Shown here one piece after another: positions 32,804-43,042 of a stretch of 64,000 nucleotides of DNA. The first letter of the stretch is position 1. Every line of letters begins with the position of its first letter. Below the pieces are notes generated by a model. It saw nothing but the letters and a program-made list of their open reading frames with translations. It made no database searches and was not told where the DNA came from. A program made the position numbers and the translations under genes. This DNA comes from Poseidonocella sedimentorum (lineage in GTDB: Bacteria; Pseudomonadota; Alphaproteobacteria; Rhodobacterales; Rhodobacteraceae): NCBI RefSeq assembly GCF_900116005.1, contig NZ_FOYI01000004.1, forward strand, positions 1-64,000, read 5' to 3'.

Positions 32804-35747
32804 GAAGGCGTTCTCCCTCTGGATCGACGAAATGGGGCGACACGACCTCGACCTCGACCTCGACCGTCAGGTCGGTCAGGGGCGACACCAGCCGCAGCGT
32901 TTCACCTGTGCGAACGCCCCCATCCTTGAGGAAGCCAAGCCCGATCATGGACCCAAGCGTCGGAGAAAAAGCGGCCGAGGTGACATAGCCCTGACTGTGA
33001 GCTGCATCGACCGGCCCGTCGGCGCGCATCAGGATGCCCCCGGCAGTGATCTTGTCGTCGCGGCTCACAGGGCGCAGGCCCACTTGCATCAACGCGTCAT
33101 CCTCGTTCAGGCCCGGGCGTTCAGACAGTTTCGAGCCGATACTGTCCTTGGACCTGGACACCATCCGCCCCATACCAAGGTTCAGCGCGGTCGTGGTGCC
33201 GTTCAGTTCGTTGCCCGCTGCGTGGCCCTTTTCGATGCGCATCACGCTCAAAGCTTCGGTGCCATACGGGGTGACATCGAACTCCTCGCCCTCAGCCATC
33301 AGGCGGCGCATCAGCGCGTCGCCATAGCGCGCAGGCACGGCGATTTCGAACGCCAGCTCGCCCGAGAACGAAATGCGGAACAGACGCGCCCGCAGCCCAC
33401 CGCAGACGGTGATGTTGCCACAGGCCATGAAGGGGAAGGCGTCGTTCGAGATGTCGACGTCCGGGTCCACGATCTTTTGCAGCAGCCGCCGCGAATTGGG
33501 GCCCGCCACAGCAAACTGCGCCCATGCCTCGGTCGTCGAGATCAACTGCACATCCGCATCCGGCATCAGGCATTGCCGTACGAATTCCATGTGCTGATAC
33601 ACCTTGCCCGCATTGGCGGTTGTGGTGGTGACCACAAAATGATCCTCGGCCAGACGGGCGGCCGTGCCGTCGTCCATGGCAATGCCATCCTCGCGCAGCA
33701 TCAGGCCATAGCGGGTCTTGCCTACGGCCAGCTTGGCAAAGCCGTTGCAGTAGAGCTTGTTCAGGAACGCCGCCGCGTCCACGCCCTGCACGTCGATCTT
33801 GCCCAACGTGGTACAGTCGCAGACGCCGACCGACGCGCGGGTCGCCATGACCTCACGGTCCACCGATTGCCGCCAGTGGGTTTCACCGGGCAGCGGAAAC
33901 CATTGCGCGCGCAGCCAGTTGCCGACCTCGACGAACACGGCTCCGCGTTCCTGCGCCCAATAGTGGGACGGTGTCAGCCGTGTGGGATGGAATTCGGTGC
34001 CCCGCATCCGCCCCGCCAGAACGCCGATGGCGGTGGGGGTATAGGGGGGGCGAAAAACGGTGGTGCCCACCTCCGGGATCGCCTTGCCCGCGAGCTCCGC
34101 CATGATCGCCAGCCCGCCCATGTTCGACGTCTTGCCCTGATCGGTGGCCATGCCCAGCGTGGTATAGCGCTTCAGATGCTCGACCGAGCGAAACCCTTCC
34201 TGATGGCTCAGCTTCACGTCCTTGACCGTTACGTCGTTCTGCTGGTCAAGCCAGGCGCGTGAGCACCCCTCGACATACCAAAACGGGGTCTGGGTGACGG
34301 GCGCGTCCTCGGCCTGTGGCAGCTCGGGTGCCCGGCCTTCAAGGCCAAGCGCCTTGCGCGCCGCGTCCGCACCGGATTTCAGCGCGCCATGTGTGGAAAA
34401 CGCACCATTTGCGGCCCCGGCTACGATCATGCCGGGGGGCAGCGTGCCACCGGGGACAAAGGCCGCAAGGGCCCCGTTCCATTGCGGGCGACCTCGTTGG
34501 TGGCAGGTCAGGTGCACATTGGGGTTCCAGCCACCCGAGACCCCCAGCGCGCCGCATTCGATGGTGCGGGAATTTCCGTCGGCCAGCTTCAGCTCGACGA
34601 ACGTCACACCCAGCCTCCCCTTGGTGTCGACAACCTGTGCGCCAGACAGCACCTCATAGTCGATGGCACCGGGCGCGTCGGCGCGGGTGTCGATGACGGC
34701 AGCGACCTTGACGCCCTTGGCGTGCAGGTCTCGAGCGGTCCGATGCCCGTCGTCATTGTTGGTGAATATCGCAACCCGCTGCGCCGGCGTCGCCGCCCAG
34801 CGGTTGACATAGGCGCGCACGGATGCCGCCAGCATGATGCCGGGGCGATCGTTGTTGTTGAACGCGATGGGCCGTTCCGTGGCCCCGGCACACAGCAGGG
34901 TCTGGCCCGAATAGATGCGCCACAGGATCTGGCGCGGCTTGCCCGTGGGCGGGGTCGGAAGATGGTCGCTGATGCGCTCTACCGCGCCATAAATACCGTG
35001 ATCGAACGCACCGATGACGGTTGTGCGCGGCATGAGGCGGACATTCGGCATGGCGCTGAGTTCGGCTACCGCTTGGGCCGCCCAGTCGGCGCCTGCCATA
35101 TCGGCGACCTCGAAGGTCTCCGCGTTCAATCGCCCGCCCATGCGGAAATCCTCGTCCGCAACGATCACCTGCCGGCCCGAACGCCCCGCCGTCAGTGCGG
35201 CACTCAGGCCCGCAGGGCCCGCCCCCACAATCAGCAGATCGCAATGACGAAACCCTTTGTCGTAGTCATCCGGATCGGCCTGCATCGACAATGACCCAAG
35301 GCCCGCGGCTTTGCGAATAATCGGCTCGTACAGCTTCTCCCAGAACGCCGCGGGCCACATGAAGGTCTTGTAGTAGAATCCCGCCGTCAGAAAATTCGAG
35401 AACCGGTCGTTTATCGACATGACGTCAAATTTCAGGCTGGGCCAGCGGTTCTGCGACCGCGCGGCCAGCCCGTCGAACAGTTCGGCGGTGGTGGCGCGGG
35501 TGTTGGGTTCCTGCCGCGCGCCGCTGCGCAGTTCGACGATGGCATTGGGTTCTTCGGACCCGGCGGTCATCGGGCCTCGCGGGCGGTGGTACTTGAACGA
35601 CCGCCCCATCAGGCGGACATTATTGGCCAACAGGGCCGAAGCCAGCGTATCGCCCGGATGCCCCGTGTACTGCTTGCCATCGAACGAGAAGCTCAGCGTC
35701 GTGTTGCGGTCGATCTGCCCGCCGTCCAGCCGGTTTTTCGGGGTCAT
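32796..35747 (-). CDS. mgdC: N-methylglutamate dehydrogenase, sarcosine-oxidase alpha-like subunit
   Basis: 983 residues from the ATG at 35747. The N-terminus has a 2Fe-2S-ferredoxin-like fold (SFDGKQYTGHPGDTLASALL). GAGPAG at 175-180 is the nucleotide-binding loop of the central dehydrogenase domain, and the last third (about 600-980) is a GcvT-like THF domain. The methyl group of N-methylglutamate ends up as methylene-THF here. It overlaps mgdB by four bases and mgdD by eight. Length and domains match heterotetrameric sarcosine oxidase alpha; the N-methylglutamate role rests on the neighbouring gmaS-mgs genes. Confidence 0.92.
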   Translation of the reverse strand: MTPKNRLDGGQIDRNTTLSFSFDGKQYTGHPGDTLASALLANNVRLMGRSFKYHRPRGPMTAGSEEPNAIVELRSGARQEPNTRATTAELFDGLAARSQNRWPSLKFDVMSINDRFSNFLTAGFYYKTFMWPAAFWEKLYEPIIRKAAGLGSLSMQADPDDYDKGFRHCDLLIVGAGPAGLSAALTAGRSGRQVIVADEDFRMGGRLNAETFEVADMAGADWAAQAVAELSAMPNVRLMPRTTVIGAFDHGIYGAVERISDHLPTPPTGKPRQILWRIYSGQTLLCAGATERPIAFNNNDRPGIMLAASVRAYVNRWAATPAQRVAIFTNNDDGHRTARDLHAKGVKVAAVIDTRADAPGAIDYEVLSGAQVVDTKGRLGVTFVELKLADGNSRTIECGALGVSGGWNPNVHLTCHQRGRPQWNGALAAFVPGGTLPPGMIVAGAANGAFSTHGALKSGADAARKALGLEGRAPELPQAEDAPVTQTPFWYVEGCSRAWLDQQNDVTVKDVKLSHQEGFRSVEHLKRYTTLGMATDQGKTSNMGGLAIMAELAGKAIPEVGTTVFRPPYTPTAIGVLAGRMRGTEFHPTRLTPSHYWAQERGAVFVEVGNWLRAQWFPLPGETHWRQSVDREVMATRASVGVCDCTTLGKIDVQGVDAAAFLNKLYCNGFAKLAVGKTRYGLMLREDGIAMDDGTAARLAEDHFVVTTTTANAGKVYQHMEFVRQCLMPDADVQLISTTEAWAQFAVAGPNSRRLLQKIVDPDVDISNDAFPFMACGNITVCGGLRARLFRISFSGELAFEIAVPARYGDALMRRLMAEGEEFDVTPYGTEALSVMRIEKGHAAGNELNGTTTALNLGMGRMVSRSKDSIGSKLSERPGLNEDDALMQVGLRPVSRDDKITAGGILMRADGPVDAAHSQGYVTSAAFSPTLGSMIGLGFLKDGGVRTGETLRLVSPLTDLTVEVEVEVVSPHFVDPEGERLRA

Positions 35748-36016
35748 GCCTCTGCCCGCGTCTTGAGGGCCAGTTCGACCGCTGAGATTTCGTGTGTGAT
35801 GGTGTCGCGGGTCACGATCAGGATCGAGCGGTCGCCGCCGTCGTGAAACCAAAGTTCGCGGTGGGTGCCCGCGGGGTTGTCGCGCAGATAGGCATAGTCG
35901 TGCCAGTCCTCGGGCGTCGCCGTGTCCGGGTCAGGACGGTTCATCAGGTCCGCCGTGCCCAGATAGACAAATTCCGCGCTGTCGCGGGGACCTAGCAGGG
36001 GATGGTTGATAATCAT
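35744..36016 (-). CDS. mgdB: N-methylglutamate dehydrogenase, sarcosine-oxidase delta-like subunit
   Basis: 90 residues from the ATG at 36016 (MIINHPLLGPRDSAEFVYLG). The segment RDNPAGTHRELWFHDGGDRS is the delta family hallmark; the usual N-terminal zinc cysteines of some delta subunits are not seen. It is placed between mgdA and mgdC, with 13 bases after mgdA. Confidence 0.9.
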   Translation of the reverse strand: MIINHPLLGPRDSAEFVYLGTADLMNRPDPDTATPEDWHDYAYLRDNPAGTHRELWFHDGGDRSILIVTRDTITHEISAVELALKTRAEA

Positions 36017-36029
36017 GTCTGGCGGCGCC

Positions 36030-37280
36030 TCAGTGCAGGTTGGGCTGATTGCCCATCCCTTTTTCGTCAATCATGTGCCCAGTGCGGAACCGGTCGAACC
36101 GATAGGCGGCGGCGGTATGGTGGGGTTCGTCCCGGGCCAGCATGTGCGCAAAGGCATAGCCCGACGCTGGCGTCGCCTTGAACCCGCCATAGCACCAGCC
36201 GCCATTGAAATAGAGGCCTTCGATATGGGTGCGGTCGATGATGGGCGAGCCGTCCATGCTCATGTCCATGATGCCCCCCCACATGCGCAGCAGGCGGGCG
36301 CGTCCGATCATCGGCATGATGGCCATGCCGCTTTCACACACGTCCTCGACCACGGGCAGATTTCCGCGTTGGGCGTATGAGTTGTAGCCGTCGATATCGC
36401 CGCCAAAGACCAGACCACCCTTGTCGGATTGGCTGACGTAAAAATGGCCCGCGCCGAAGGTGATGACGCCGGGCAACACAGGTTTCAGCCCCTCGGTCAC
36501 GAACGCCTGCAGGACGTGGGATTCGATTGGCAAGCGCATCCCAGCCTTAGCCATAAGACGGCTGGAGTTGCCTGCGACGGCGCAGCCGACGCGGCCTGCG
36601 CCGATGAACCCCTTGGAGGTTTCGACGCCAAGGCATTTGCCGTCCTTGATCCTGAAGCCCGTGACCTCGCAATTCTGGATGATGTCGACGCCCCGGCTGT
36701 CCGCCGCACGCGCATACCCCCAGGCCACTGCATCGTGGCGCACAGTGCCGCCTCGCCTTTGCGCCAGCCCGCCCTTGATCGGAAAACGCGCGTCATCGAA
36801 GTTGAGGAACGGGTATTCCTTCTTGACCTGCCCAAGGTCCAGATACTCCGCATCCGCACCGTTCAGGATCATCGCGTTGCCGCGCCGGATGAAGGCGTCG
36901 CGTTGCGCGTCCGAATGGATCAGGTTCATGACGCCACGCTGGGACACCATGGCGTTGTAATTCAGGTCCTGCTCCAGACCTTCCCACAATTTGAGCGAGA
37001 ATTCATAAAACGGCTCATTCCCGTCGAGCAAATAGTTCGAACGGATGATGGTCGTGTTGCGCCCGACGTTTCCGCCGCCGATCCAACCCTTTTCGATGAC
37101 GGCAACGCGGTGTTCGCCATAGACCGATGCCAGATAGTGCGCCGTGGCCAATCCATGACCGCCACCGCCAATGATGACGATGTCATACCGGGGCTGAGGC
37201 TCCGGGTCGCGCCATGCTGGCGTCCACCCTTTGTGGCCGGTCAGCGCCTCTTTTATGACTTTCAATCCCGAATAACGCAT
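36030..37280 (-). CDS. mgdA: N-methylglutamate dehydrogenase, sarcosine-oxidase beta-like FAD subunit
   Basis: 416 residues of the DAO/sarcosine oxidase beta family. The FAD loop is GGGGHG at 38-43, followed by EKGWIGGGNVGRNTTIIRSN, where the conserved GNVGRNT binds flavin. MWGGIMDMSMDGSPIIDRTH and GWCYGGFKATPASGYAFAHM are the family's C-terminal flavin segments. It oxidises N-methylglutamate to glutamate. It is the first gene of mgdABCD and is divergent from tmoXWV. Confidence 0.93.
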   Translation of the reverse strand: MRYSGLKVIKEALTGHKGWTPAWRDPEPQPRYDIVIIGGGGHGLATAHYLASVYGEHRVAVIEKGWIGGGNVGRNTTIIRSNYLLDGNEPFYEFSLKLWEGLEQDLNYNAMVSQRGVMNLIHSDAQRDAFIRRGNAMILNGADAEYLDLGQVKKEYPFLNFDDARFPIKGGLAQRRGGTVRHDAVAWGYARAADSRGVDIIQNCEVTGFRIKDGKCLGVETSKGFIGAGRVGCAVAGNSSRLMAKAGMRLPIESHVLQAFVTEGLKPVLPGVITFGAGHFYVSQSDKGGLVFGGDIDGYNSYAQRGNLPVVEDVCESGMAIMPMIGRARLLRMWGGIMDMSMDGSPIIDRTHIEGLYFNGGWCYGGFKATPASGYAFAHMLARDEPHHTAAAYRFDRFRTGHMIDEKGMGNQPNLH

Positions 37281-37335
37281 GGAATCGGACCCCTTTCCCC
37301 CAAGCTACCCCTGCTTTTCGATGAAAACTGCTCCG

Positions 37336-37366
37336 AAATCCGACATTGAACCTCTCAAATCGGACA
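37336..37366. repeat. Direct repeat AAATCSGACA, 21-base spacing, in the mgdA/tmoX divergent region
   Basis: AAATCCGACA (37336-37345) and AAATCGGACA (37357-37366) are in the same orientation, 21 bases start to start, which is two helical turns. This is the geometry of AraC-type binding sites. A GlxA/AraC-type regulator is encoded at 31260-32240. Binding is inferred. Confidence 0.45.
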
Positions 37367-37426
37367 CGGACAGCACTATTTCGCGGCAATGGAACGCCGA
37401 GAAGGATCGCCTTTCAAGAAAAAAAC

Positions 37427-37448
37427 TTGATTGACAGGAAAATGCTGC
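37427..37448 (+). repeat. Copy 2 of the 22-base element, upstream of tmoX
   Basis: TTGATTGACAGGAAAAT is followed by GCTGC. It matches 31242-31263 at 19 of 22 positions and lies about 120 bases before tmoX, in non-coding sequence. Confidence 0.4.
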
Positions 37449-37527
37449 AACACTGACCCCCATCGAGAAATGGCTGAACTTCAGGGAGTCGACACCCGGC
37501 GACATACGCTCGCGCCATTGATGATGA

Positions 37528-38508
<981 letters not shown>

Positions 38509-38611
38509 AGATCGTCATTTCAACTACAGACCTTTGCCCATCCGGGGGTTACACTTCGGGCGGGCGTCCTGAAACACCGGTGTCTCATTCGGTGAGAAGA
38601 GAGAGCGCAAG

Positions 38612-39628
38612 ATGACCGCCGACACCGTGATATCGTGCAAGAATGCCTGGAAGATCTTTGGGGCGGATCCCAAGGGGTATCTTGGGTCCATGCCCGCCAC
38701 CCACAGCTTTGATGATATCCGCGCCGATGGCTATATTGCCGGGGTCAAGGATGTGTCGATTGACGTCTACCGGGGCGAGATGCTGGTCATCATGGGGTTG
38801 TCTGGGTCCGGCAAGTCAACGCTGGTGCGCTGTTTCTCGCGCCTGCATGACATTACCGGCGGCGCGATCACCGTGGAGGGGCAGGACCTGATGTCCCTTT
38901 CGGAGAAAGAGCTGATCGAACTGCGCCGGAGCAAGATGGGCATGGTGTTCCAGTCGTTCGGCTTGCTGCCCCACCGTACCGTCCTTGAAAACGTCGCCTT
39001 TCCCCTGGAAATGCGCGGGCAAGACAAGCACACGCGGCGCGAGCGCGCGCTGGAGGTGATCAAGCTGGTGGACCTTGAAGGGCGCGAAGAATATTTTCCG
39101 CGCGAGTTGTCTGGGGGTCAGCAGCAGCGGGTGGGCATCGCCCGCAGCCTCGCCATCGAGCCCGATATCTGGTTTCTGGACGAGCCGTTCTCGGCGCTCG
39201 ACCCGCTGATCCGTCGGGAAATGCAGGATGAATTTCTGCGCCTGCAAGGCATGTTGGGCAAGACAATCGTGTTCATCACTCACGATTTCGACGAAGCCCT
39301 GCGCCTTGCTGACCGGATCGCGATCATGAAGGACGGCGCGGTCGAGCAATGCGACACACCCGACCAGATCGTGCTGAACCCTGCCACGGAATACGTGCGC
39401 AAATTTACCGAAGTGATCGACAAGGCCCGCGTGGTGCATGCAGGGGTGCTGGCACAGGCCGGCAGCACGGGCGACGGTCCTCCGGTGGACGCAAGGGCCA
39501 CCGTGCAGGATCTTGCGCGCCTTCTGGTACATGACGAACGCGCCGTGATTCCGGTGGCAACAGACGGCAAGGTGATCGGCGGCATGGACCGCGCGGCGGC
39601 GCTGGATATCCTGCTGGAGACCAGTTGA
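38612..39628 (+). CDS. tmoW: TMAO ABC transporter ATP-binding protein
   Basis: 338 residues. Walker A GLSGSGKST is at 62-70, the signature is LSGGQQQR near 165-172, and Walker B is IWFLDEP. A C-terminal CBS-like extension follows the ATPase core (LVHDERAVIPVATDGKVIGG), as in the ProV/OpuAA group of quaternary-amine importers. It lies 103 bases after tmoX, and its stop overlaps the tmoV start. Confidence 0.92.
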   Translation: MTADTVISCKNAWKIFGADPKGYLGSMPATHSFDDIRADGYIAGVKDVSIDVYRGEMLVIMGLSGSGKSTLVRCFSRLHDITGGAITVEGQDLMSLSEKELIELRRSKMGMVFQSFGLLPHRTVLENVAFPLEMRGQDKHTRRERALEVIKLVDLEGREEYFPRELSGGQQQRVGIARSLAIEPDIWFLDEPFSALDPLIRREMQDEFLRLQGMLGKTIVFITHDFDEALRLADRIAIMKDGAVEQCDTPDQIVLNPATEYVRKFTEVIDKARVVHAGVLAQAGSTGDGPPVDARATVQDLARLLVHDERAVIPVATDGKVIGGMDRAAALDILLETS

Positions 39629-41616
39629 TGGCCGACGTGGCAAATGGGCTGAAGGTCACGGCAACGGGTCCTGCGCAATGGACGCGTGGCAAGGTTGCCG
39701 TCGCACTTGTGGCGGTTGCCGTTGTTCTGACGGTTTTGCGCTATGTCGGCCTTTTGCCTGACGCGCTGTTCCGCATCCCCGAGGCGATGATCCCGCCCGC
39801 TGCGGTCTGGCTCGATGCGGCCTTCAACTTCGTCAAGGACGATCTGGGGCTTCTTGCTCTTACCCGCACCCTGACCGAAGGGCTGGAATGGCTGCTCGAC
39901 ATAACCGCCAACCTGATGTTCGGCAAACGGCGCTGGCCGTTCCTTGGGCCGATTCCATGGACGGCCGTAGCGGGCGTTGCGGCTGTGATCGGGTACTACC
40001 TTGACGGCTGGCGCATGGCGGCGCTCGGGGCCGGCACCTTCATCTGGACCGCCCTGATCGGTCAGTGGACCATCGCGATGGAGACCATGTCGGTCCTTAT
40101 GGTGGCGGCCCCCCTGGCGTTCTTCATCGGTTTGAGCCTCGGGATTCTGGCCTGGAAACACGCATGGGTGAACCGTGCGATCAAACCCATCCTTTCGGTG
40201 TTGCAGACCCTGCCATTCTTTACCTACCTTCTGCCTGCCGTGATCTTCTTTAAAGTCGGGCCAACGGCGGGGGCCGTGGCCACCACGATCTATGCCATTC
40301 CGCCGATGATCCTGATGACCACACTCGGCCTCCAGAAGGTTTCGCCCGAGGTCGTCGAGGCGGGCAACATGAGTGGCTGCACCAAGTGGCAGCTTTTGCG
40401 CCACGTCTATCTGCCGTCGGCCCGAACCGAGATCCTCGTGGGCGTGAACCAGGTCATCATGCTGTGTCTGGCCATGGTGGTTCTGACGGCGTTCATCGGG
40501 ATGCCGGGACTGGGGGCCAAGCTGCTGGCGATGATGGGCAGCTTCAAGCTGGGCCGGTCGTTCGAGATTGGCGTGACCATCGTTCTGCTGGCGGTGATGC
40601 TGGACCGGATGTCCAAGGCCTGGGTGGTCAAGCAGCCCGAACATTTCGAACGCGATACGCCCTGGTGGCGCAGACATTGGTATTTGGTGACGGGCGTCGC
40701 AGTCTTCGTGTTCTTCTGCATCGCGGCCCAGGTCGTGCCGGTATTTGCCGAAATCGGGCGCACTCAGAACTTCAGCCAGGGCAAGGAAATCGACACGTTG
40801 ATCAAGGCGTTCCTCGCCCTCGATCCGGTGCAGAACACGACGCAGATGATCAGGTATGTGCTGAATGTGTGGATCCTGAACCCGTTCCGCGACTTCCTTC
40901 TGTCGATCCCGACCCCTGCTTTCATCCTTCTGGTGACGGCCTTCGCACTTTCGCTGGGGGGCAAAGGTCCGGCGATCTACGCGGCGATATTTTTCGGACT
41001 TGTCGCGCTCTCGGGCTGGTGGGACCGGTCGGTGATCACGCTCTATTCCGTGATTTCCGCCGTCACACTCGCCATTTTGATCGGCGTGCCGCTTGGCATC
41101 ATGGCCTCGCGCTCGGAAAAGTGGTCGCGCCGTGCGCTGTTGGCCTGTGACACGGCCCAGACTTTTCCCAGCTTCATTTACCTGATCCCGGCGATCATGC
41201 TGTTCGGCGTCACCGCCACATCGGTGGTCATGTCGATCCTGATCTTCGCGATGGTGCCACTGACCCGCTACACAATCGAGGGGCTGCGCACCGTACCGCC
41301 CGAAATGACCGAGGCCGCCGACATGGCAGGCGCCACGCGCATGCAAAAACTGATCAGCGTTCAATTACCCCTGGCGCTGCCAACCATGGCCGTTGGGTTC
41401 AATCAGGCCATCATGTTCGCGTTCTTCATGGTAATCGTTGCGGCCTTCATCGGGACTCAGGATCTGGGACAAGAATTGCAGCGGACACTGGCAGGAACCG
41501 ATCTGGGCAAGAATTTCGTGCTCGGGATTTGCGTGTCGCTGATGGCGCTGACGTTCGATCTGACAATCATGAAATGGGCAACCCACCGCAAAAAGGCACT
41601 GGGCTTGCCGGACTGA
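39628..41616 (+). CDS. tmoV: TMAO ABC transporter permease, fused double domain
   Basis: 662 residues from the ATG at 39628, which shares a base with the tmoW stop. Two binding-protein-dependent permease domains follow one another. Each contains an EAA loop: EVVEAGNMSGCTKWQLLRHV in the first and EMTEAADMAGATRMQKLISV in the second. A single chain can therefore form the whole channel, about twice the length of a ProW-type permease. It imports TMAO for Tdm in the cytosol. Confidence 0.92.
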   Translation: MADVANGLKVTATGPAQWTRGKVAVALVAVAVVLTVLRYVGLLPDALFRIPEAMIPPAAVWLDAAFNFVKDDLGLLALTRTLTEGLEWLLDITANLMFGKRRWPFLGPIPWTAVAGVAAVIGYYLDGWRMAALGAGTFIWTALIGQWTIAMETMSVLMVAAPLAFFIGLSLGILAWKHAWVNRAIKPILSVLQTLPFFTYLLPAVIFFKVGPTAGAVATTIYAIPPMILMTTLGLQKVSPEVVEAGNMSGCTKWQLLRHVYLPSARTEILVGVNQVIMLCLAMVVLTAFIGMPGLGAKLLAMMGSFKLGRSFEIGVTIVLLAVMLDRMSKAWVVKQPEHFERDTPWWRRHWYLVTGVAVFVFFCIAAQVVPVFAEIGRTQNFSQGKEIDTLIKAFLALDPVQNTTQMIRYVLNVWILNPFRDFLLSIPTPAFILLVTAFALSLGGKGPAIYAAIFFGLVALSGWWDRSVITLYSVISAVTLAILIGVPLGIMASRSEKWSRRALLACDTAQTFPSFIYLIPAIMLFGVTATSVVMSILIFAMVPLTRYTIEGLRTVPPEMTEAADMAGATRMQKLISVQLPLALPTMAVGFNQAIMFAFFMVIVAAFIGTQDLGQELQRTLAGTDLGKNFVLGICVSLMALTFDLTIMKWATHRKKALGLPD

Positions 41617-41767
41617 GATAATCAATCTGAAAACGAGTTCGCAATCCCCAGTTCGGCGACGGTCAGTGTCAATTCGATAGCGCCGACGATGGAATATCGC
41701 GCGCCGCTGAACGGCGAACGGCACAGGCATGGGGCGGCTGAATGGGTCTGATGCCTCGCGCATCCAC

Positions 41768-43042
41768 TCAAAGGCGAGCGTCGCTCTCGCCTGCGGGCAC
41801 TATGCTCTTGAGATCATAAAGAAAATGGCCATCCTTCCCGAGAGCGCGCAGCTGTGACGAGGACATGGCGAGATATGCATTGTGGGCCACTGCGAGCAGT
41901 ATTCCGTCATAATCCCCGGGCACCAACTCGGGCAACAAGCTGATCCCGTGCTGGGCCTGCGCCTCAACAGGGTCGGCCAAGGGGTCATGGACGTCTATCG
42001 ACAAGCCAATGTCGGCCAGTGCCTTGACCACATCGACCACCCGCGTATTGCGCAAATCCGCGCAATTCTCCTTGAAGGTCAATCCCAGAACCAGAATGCG
42101 CGCTCCGTCCAGTCGTATCTTTCGGCGCAACATCTCATGTATCATGCAGCTGGCAACGTATTCACCCATTCCGTCGTTTATTCGGCGACCTGCCAGAATG
42201 ACTTCGGGATGATAGCCGATCGCCTCGGCCTTGTGTGTCAAATAGTAGGGGTCCACCCCGACGCAGTGCCCCCCGACCAGACCGGGACGAAACGGAAGAA
42301 AGTTCCACTTGGTGCCCGCCGCCCTGAGCACCGCTTCAGTATCAATGCCAATCTTGTTGAAGATAATCGCCAGTTCATTGACCAGAGCGATATTCAAATC
42401 GCGCTGCGTATTCTCGATGACCTTCGCGGCCTCGGCAATCTTGATGCTTTCAGCCATATACGTGCCCGCCGTGATAATACTGGCGTAAAGCGCATCGATG
42501 GTTTTGGCCGCCTCCGGTGTCGAGCCTGCGGTGACCTTCTTGATCGTGGTCAGTCGGTGGAGCTTGTCCCCGGGATTAATTCGCTCGGGCGAATAGCCGC
42601 AGTAGAAATCCTGATTTAAAGCGAGACCCGAAATGCGCTCTAGCACCGGGACGCAGTCATCCTCGGTGGCGCCGGGATACACGGTGCTTTCGTAGATAAC
42701 GATATCCCCCTTTTTCAATACTTTACCCACCGTTTCCGAGGCCCGGATAAGCGGCGTCAGGTCGGGGCGTTTATGCGCATCGATCGGGGTGGGCACAGTG
42801 ACGATGTAAATACGCGCATCGCGAATTGCCTCGGGATCGGTCGTGAAGGTGAGCTGCGTGGCTTGGGCAAGCTCATCAGGTTCGACCTCGCGCGTCCGCT
42901 CCACGCCCTTCTGCAATTCAGCGATACGGTCCGCGTTTATATCAAAGCCGATTGTTGGGCGATGCTTGCCAAATTCAACCGCAAGAGGAAGGCCAACGTA
43001 TCCCAGGCCGATAATCGCGATTTTGCTTTCTACCGTCGCCAT
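41768..43042 (-). CDS. Nucleotide-sugar C6 dehydrogenase (TviB/WbpO-like)
   Basis: 424 residues. The NAD loop is GLGYVG (12-17), the catalytic nucleophile is Cys260 in GGHCVGVDPYYLTH, and the segment NCADLRNTRVVDVV is typical of the TviB/WbpO group that oxidises UDP-HexNAc to uronic acids. It would turn a UDP-sugar into a UDP-uronate with two NAD. It starts one base after the epimerase stop (TAAATG), so the two are coupled. Substrate could be UDP-glucose instead of UDP-HexNAc; the epimerase beside it looks like a uronate enzyme. Confidence 0.9.
   Translation of the reverse strand: MATVESKIAIIGLGYVGLPLAVEFGKHRPTIGFDINADRIAELQKGVERTREVEPDELAQATQLTFTTDPEAIRDARIYIVTVPTPIDAHKRPDLTPLIRASETVGKVLKKGDIVIYESTVYPGATEDDCVPVLERISGLALNQDFYCGYSPERINPGDKLHRLTTIKKVTAGSTPEAAKTIDALYASIITAGTYMAESIKIAEAAKVIENTQRDLNIALVNELAIIFNKIGIDTEAVLRAAGTKWNFLPFRPGLVGGHCVGVDPYYLTHKAEAIGYHPEVILAGRRINDGMGEYVASCMIHEMLRRKIRLDGARILVLGLTFKENCADLRNTRVVDVVKALADIGLSIDVHDPLADPVEAQAQHGISLLPELVPGDYDGILLAVAHNAYLAMSSSQLRALGKDGHFLYDLKSIVPAGESDARL

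Noticed and set aside
32409-34262. 617-codon frame antisense to mgdC
   Set aside because: Shadow of the high-GC third-position pattern of mgdC; no domain or start signal.
32796-37280. Sarcosine oxidase operon (soxBDAG)
   Set aside because: Sequence alone cannot exclude it, but co-location with gmaS, mgsABC, dmm and tmo genes makes N-methylglutamate the better substrate.
39280-41364. Long open frame antisense to tmoW/tmoV (694 codons)
   Set aside because: It mirrors the codon bias of the real permease on the other strand, has His/Arg/Asp/Gln-rich composition unlike any protein family, and has no ribosome site.
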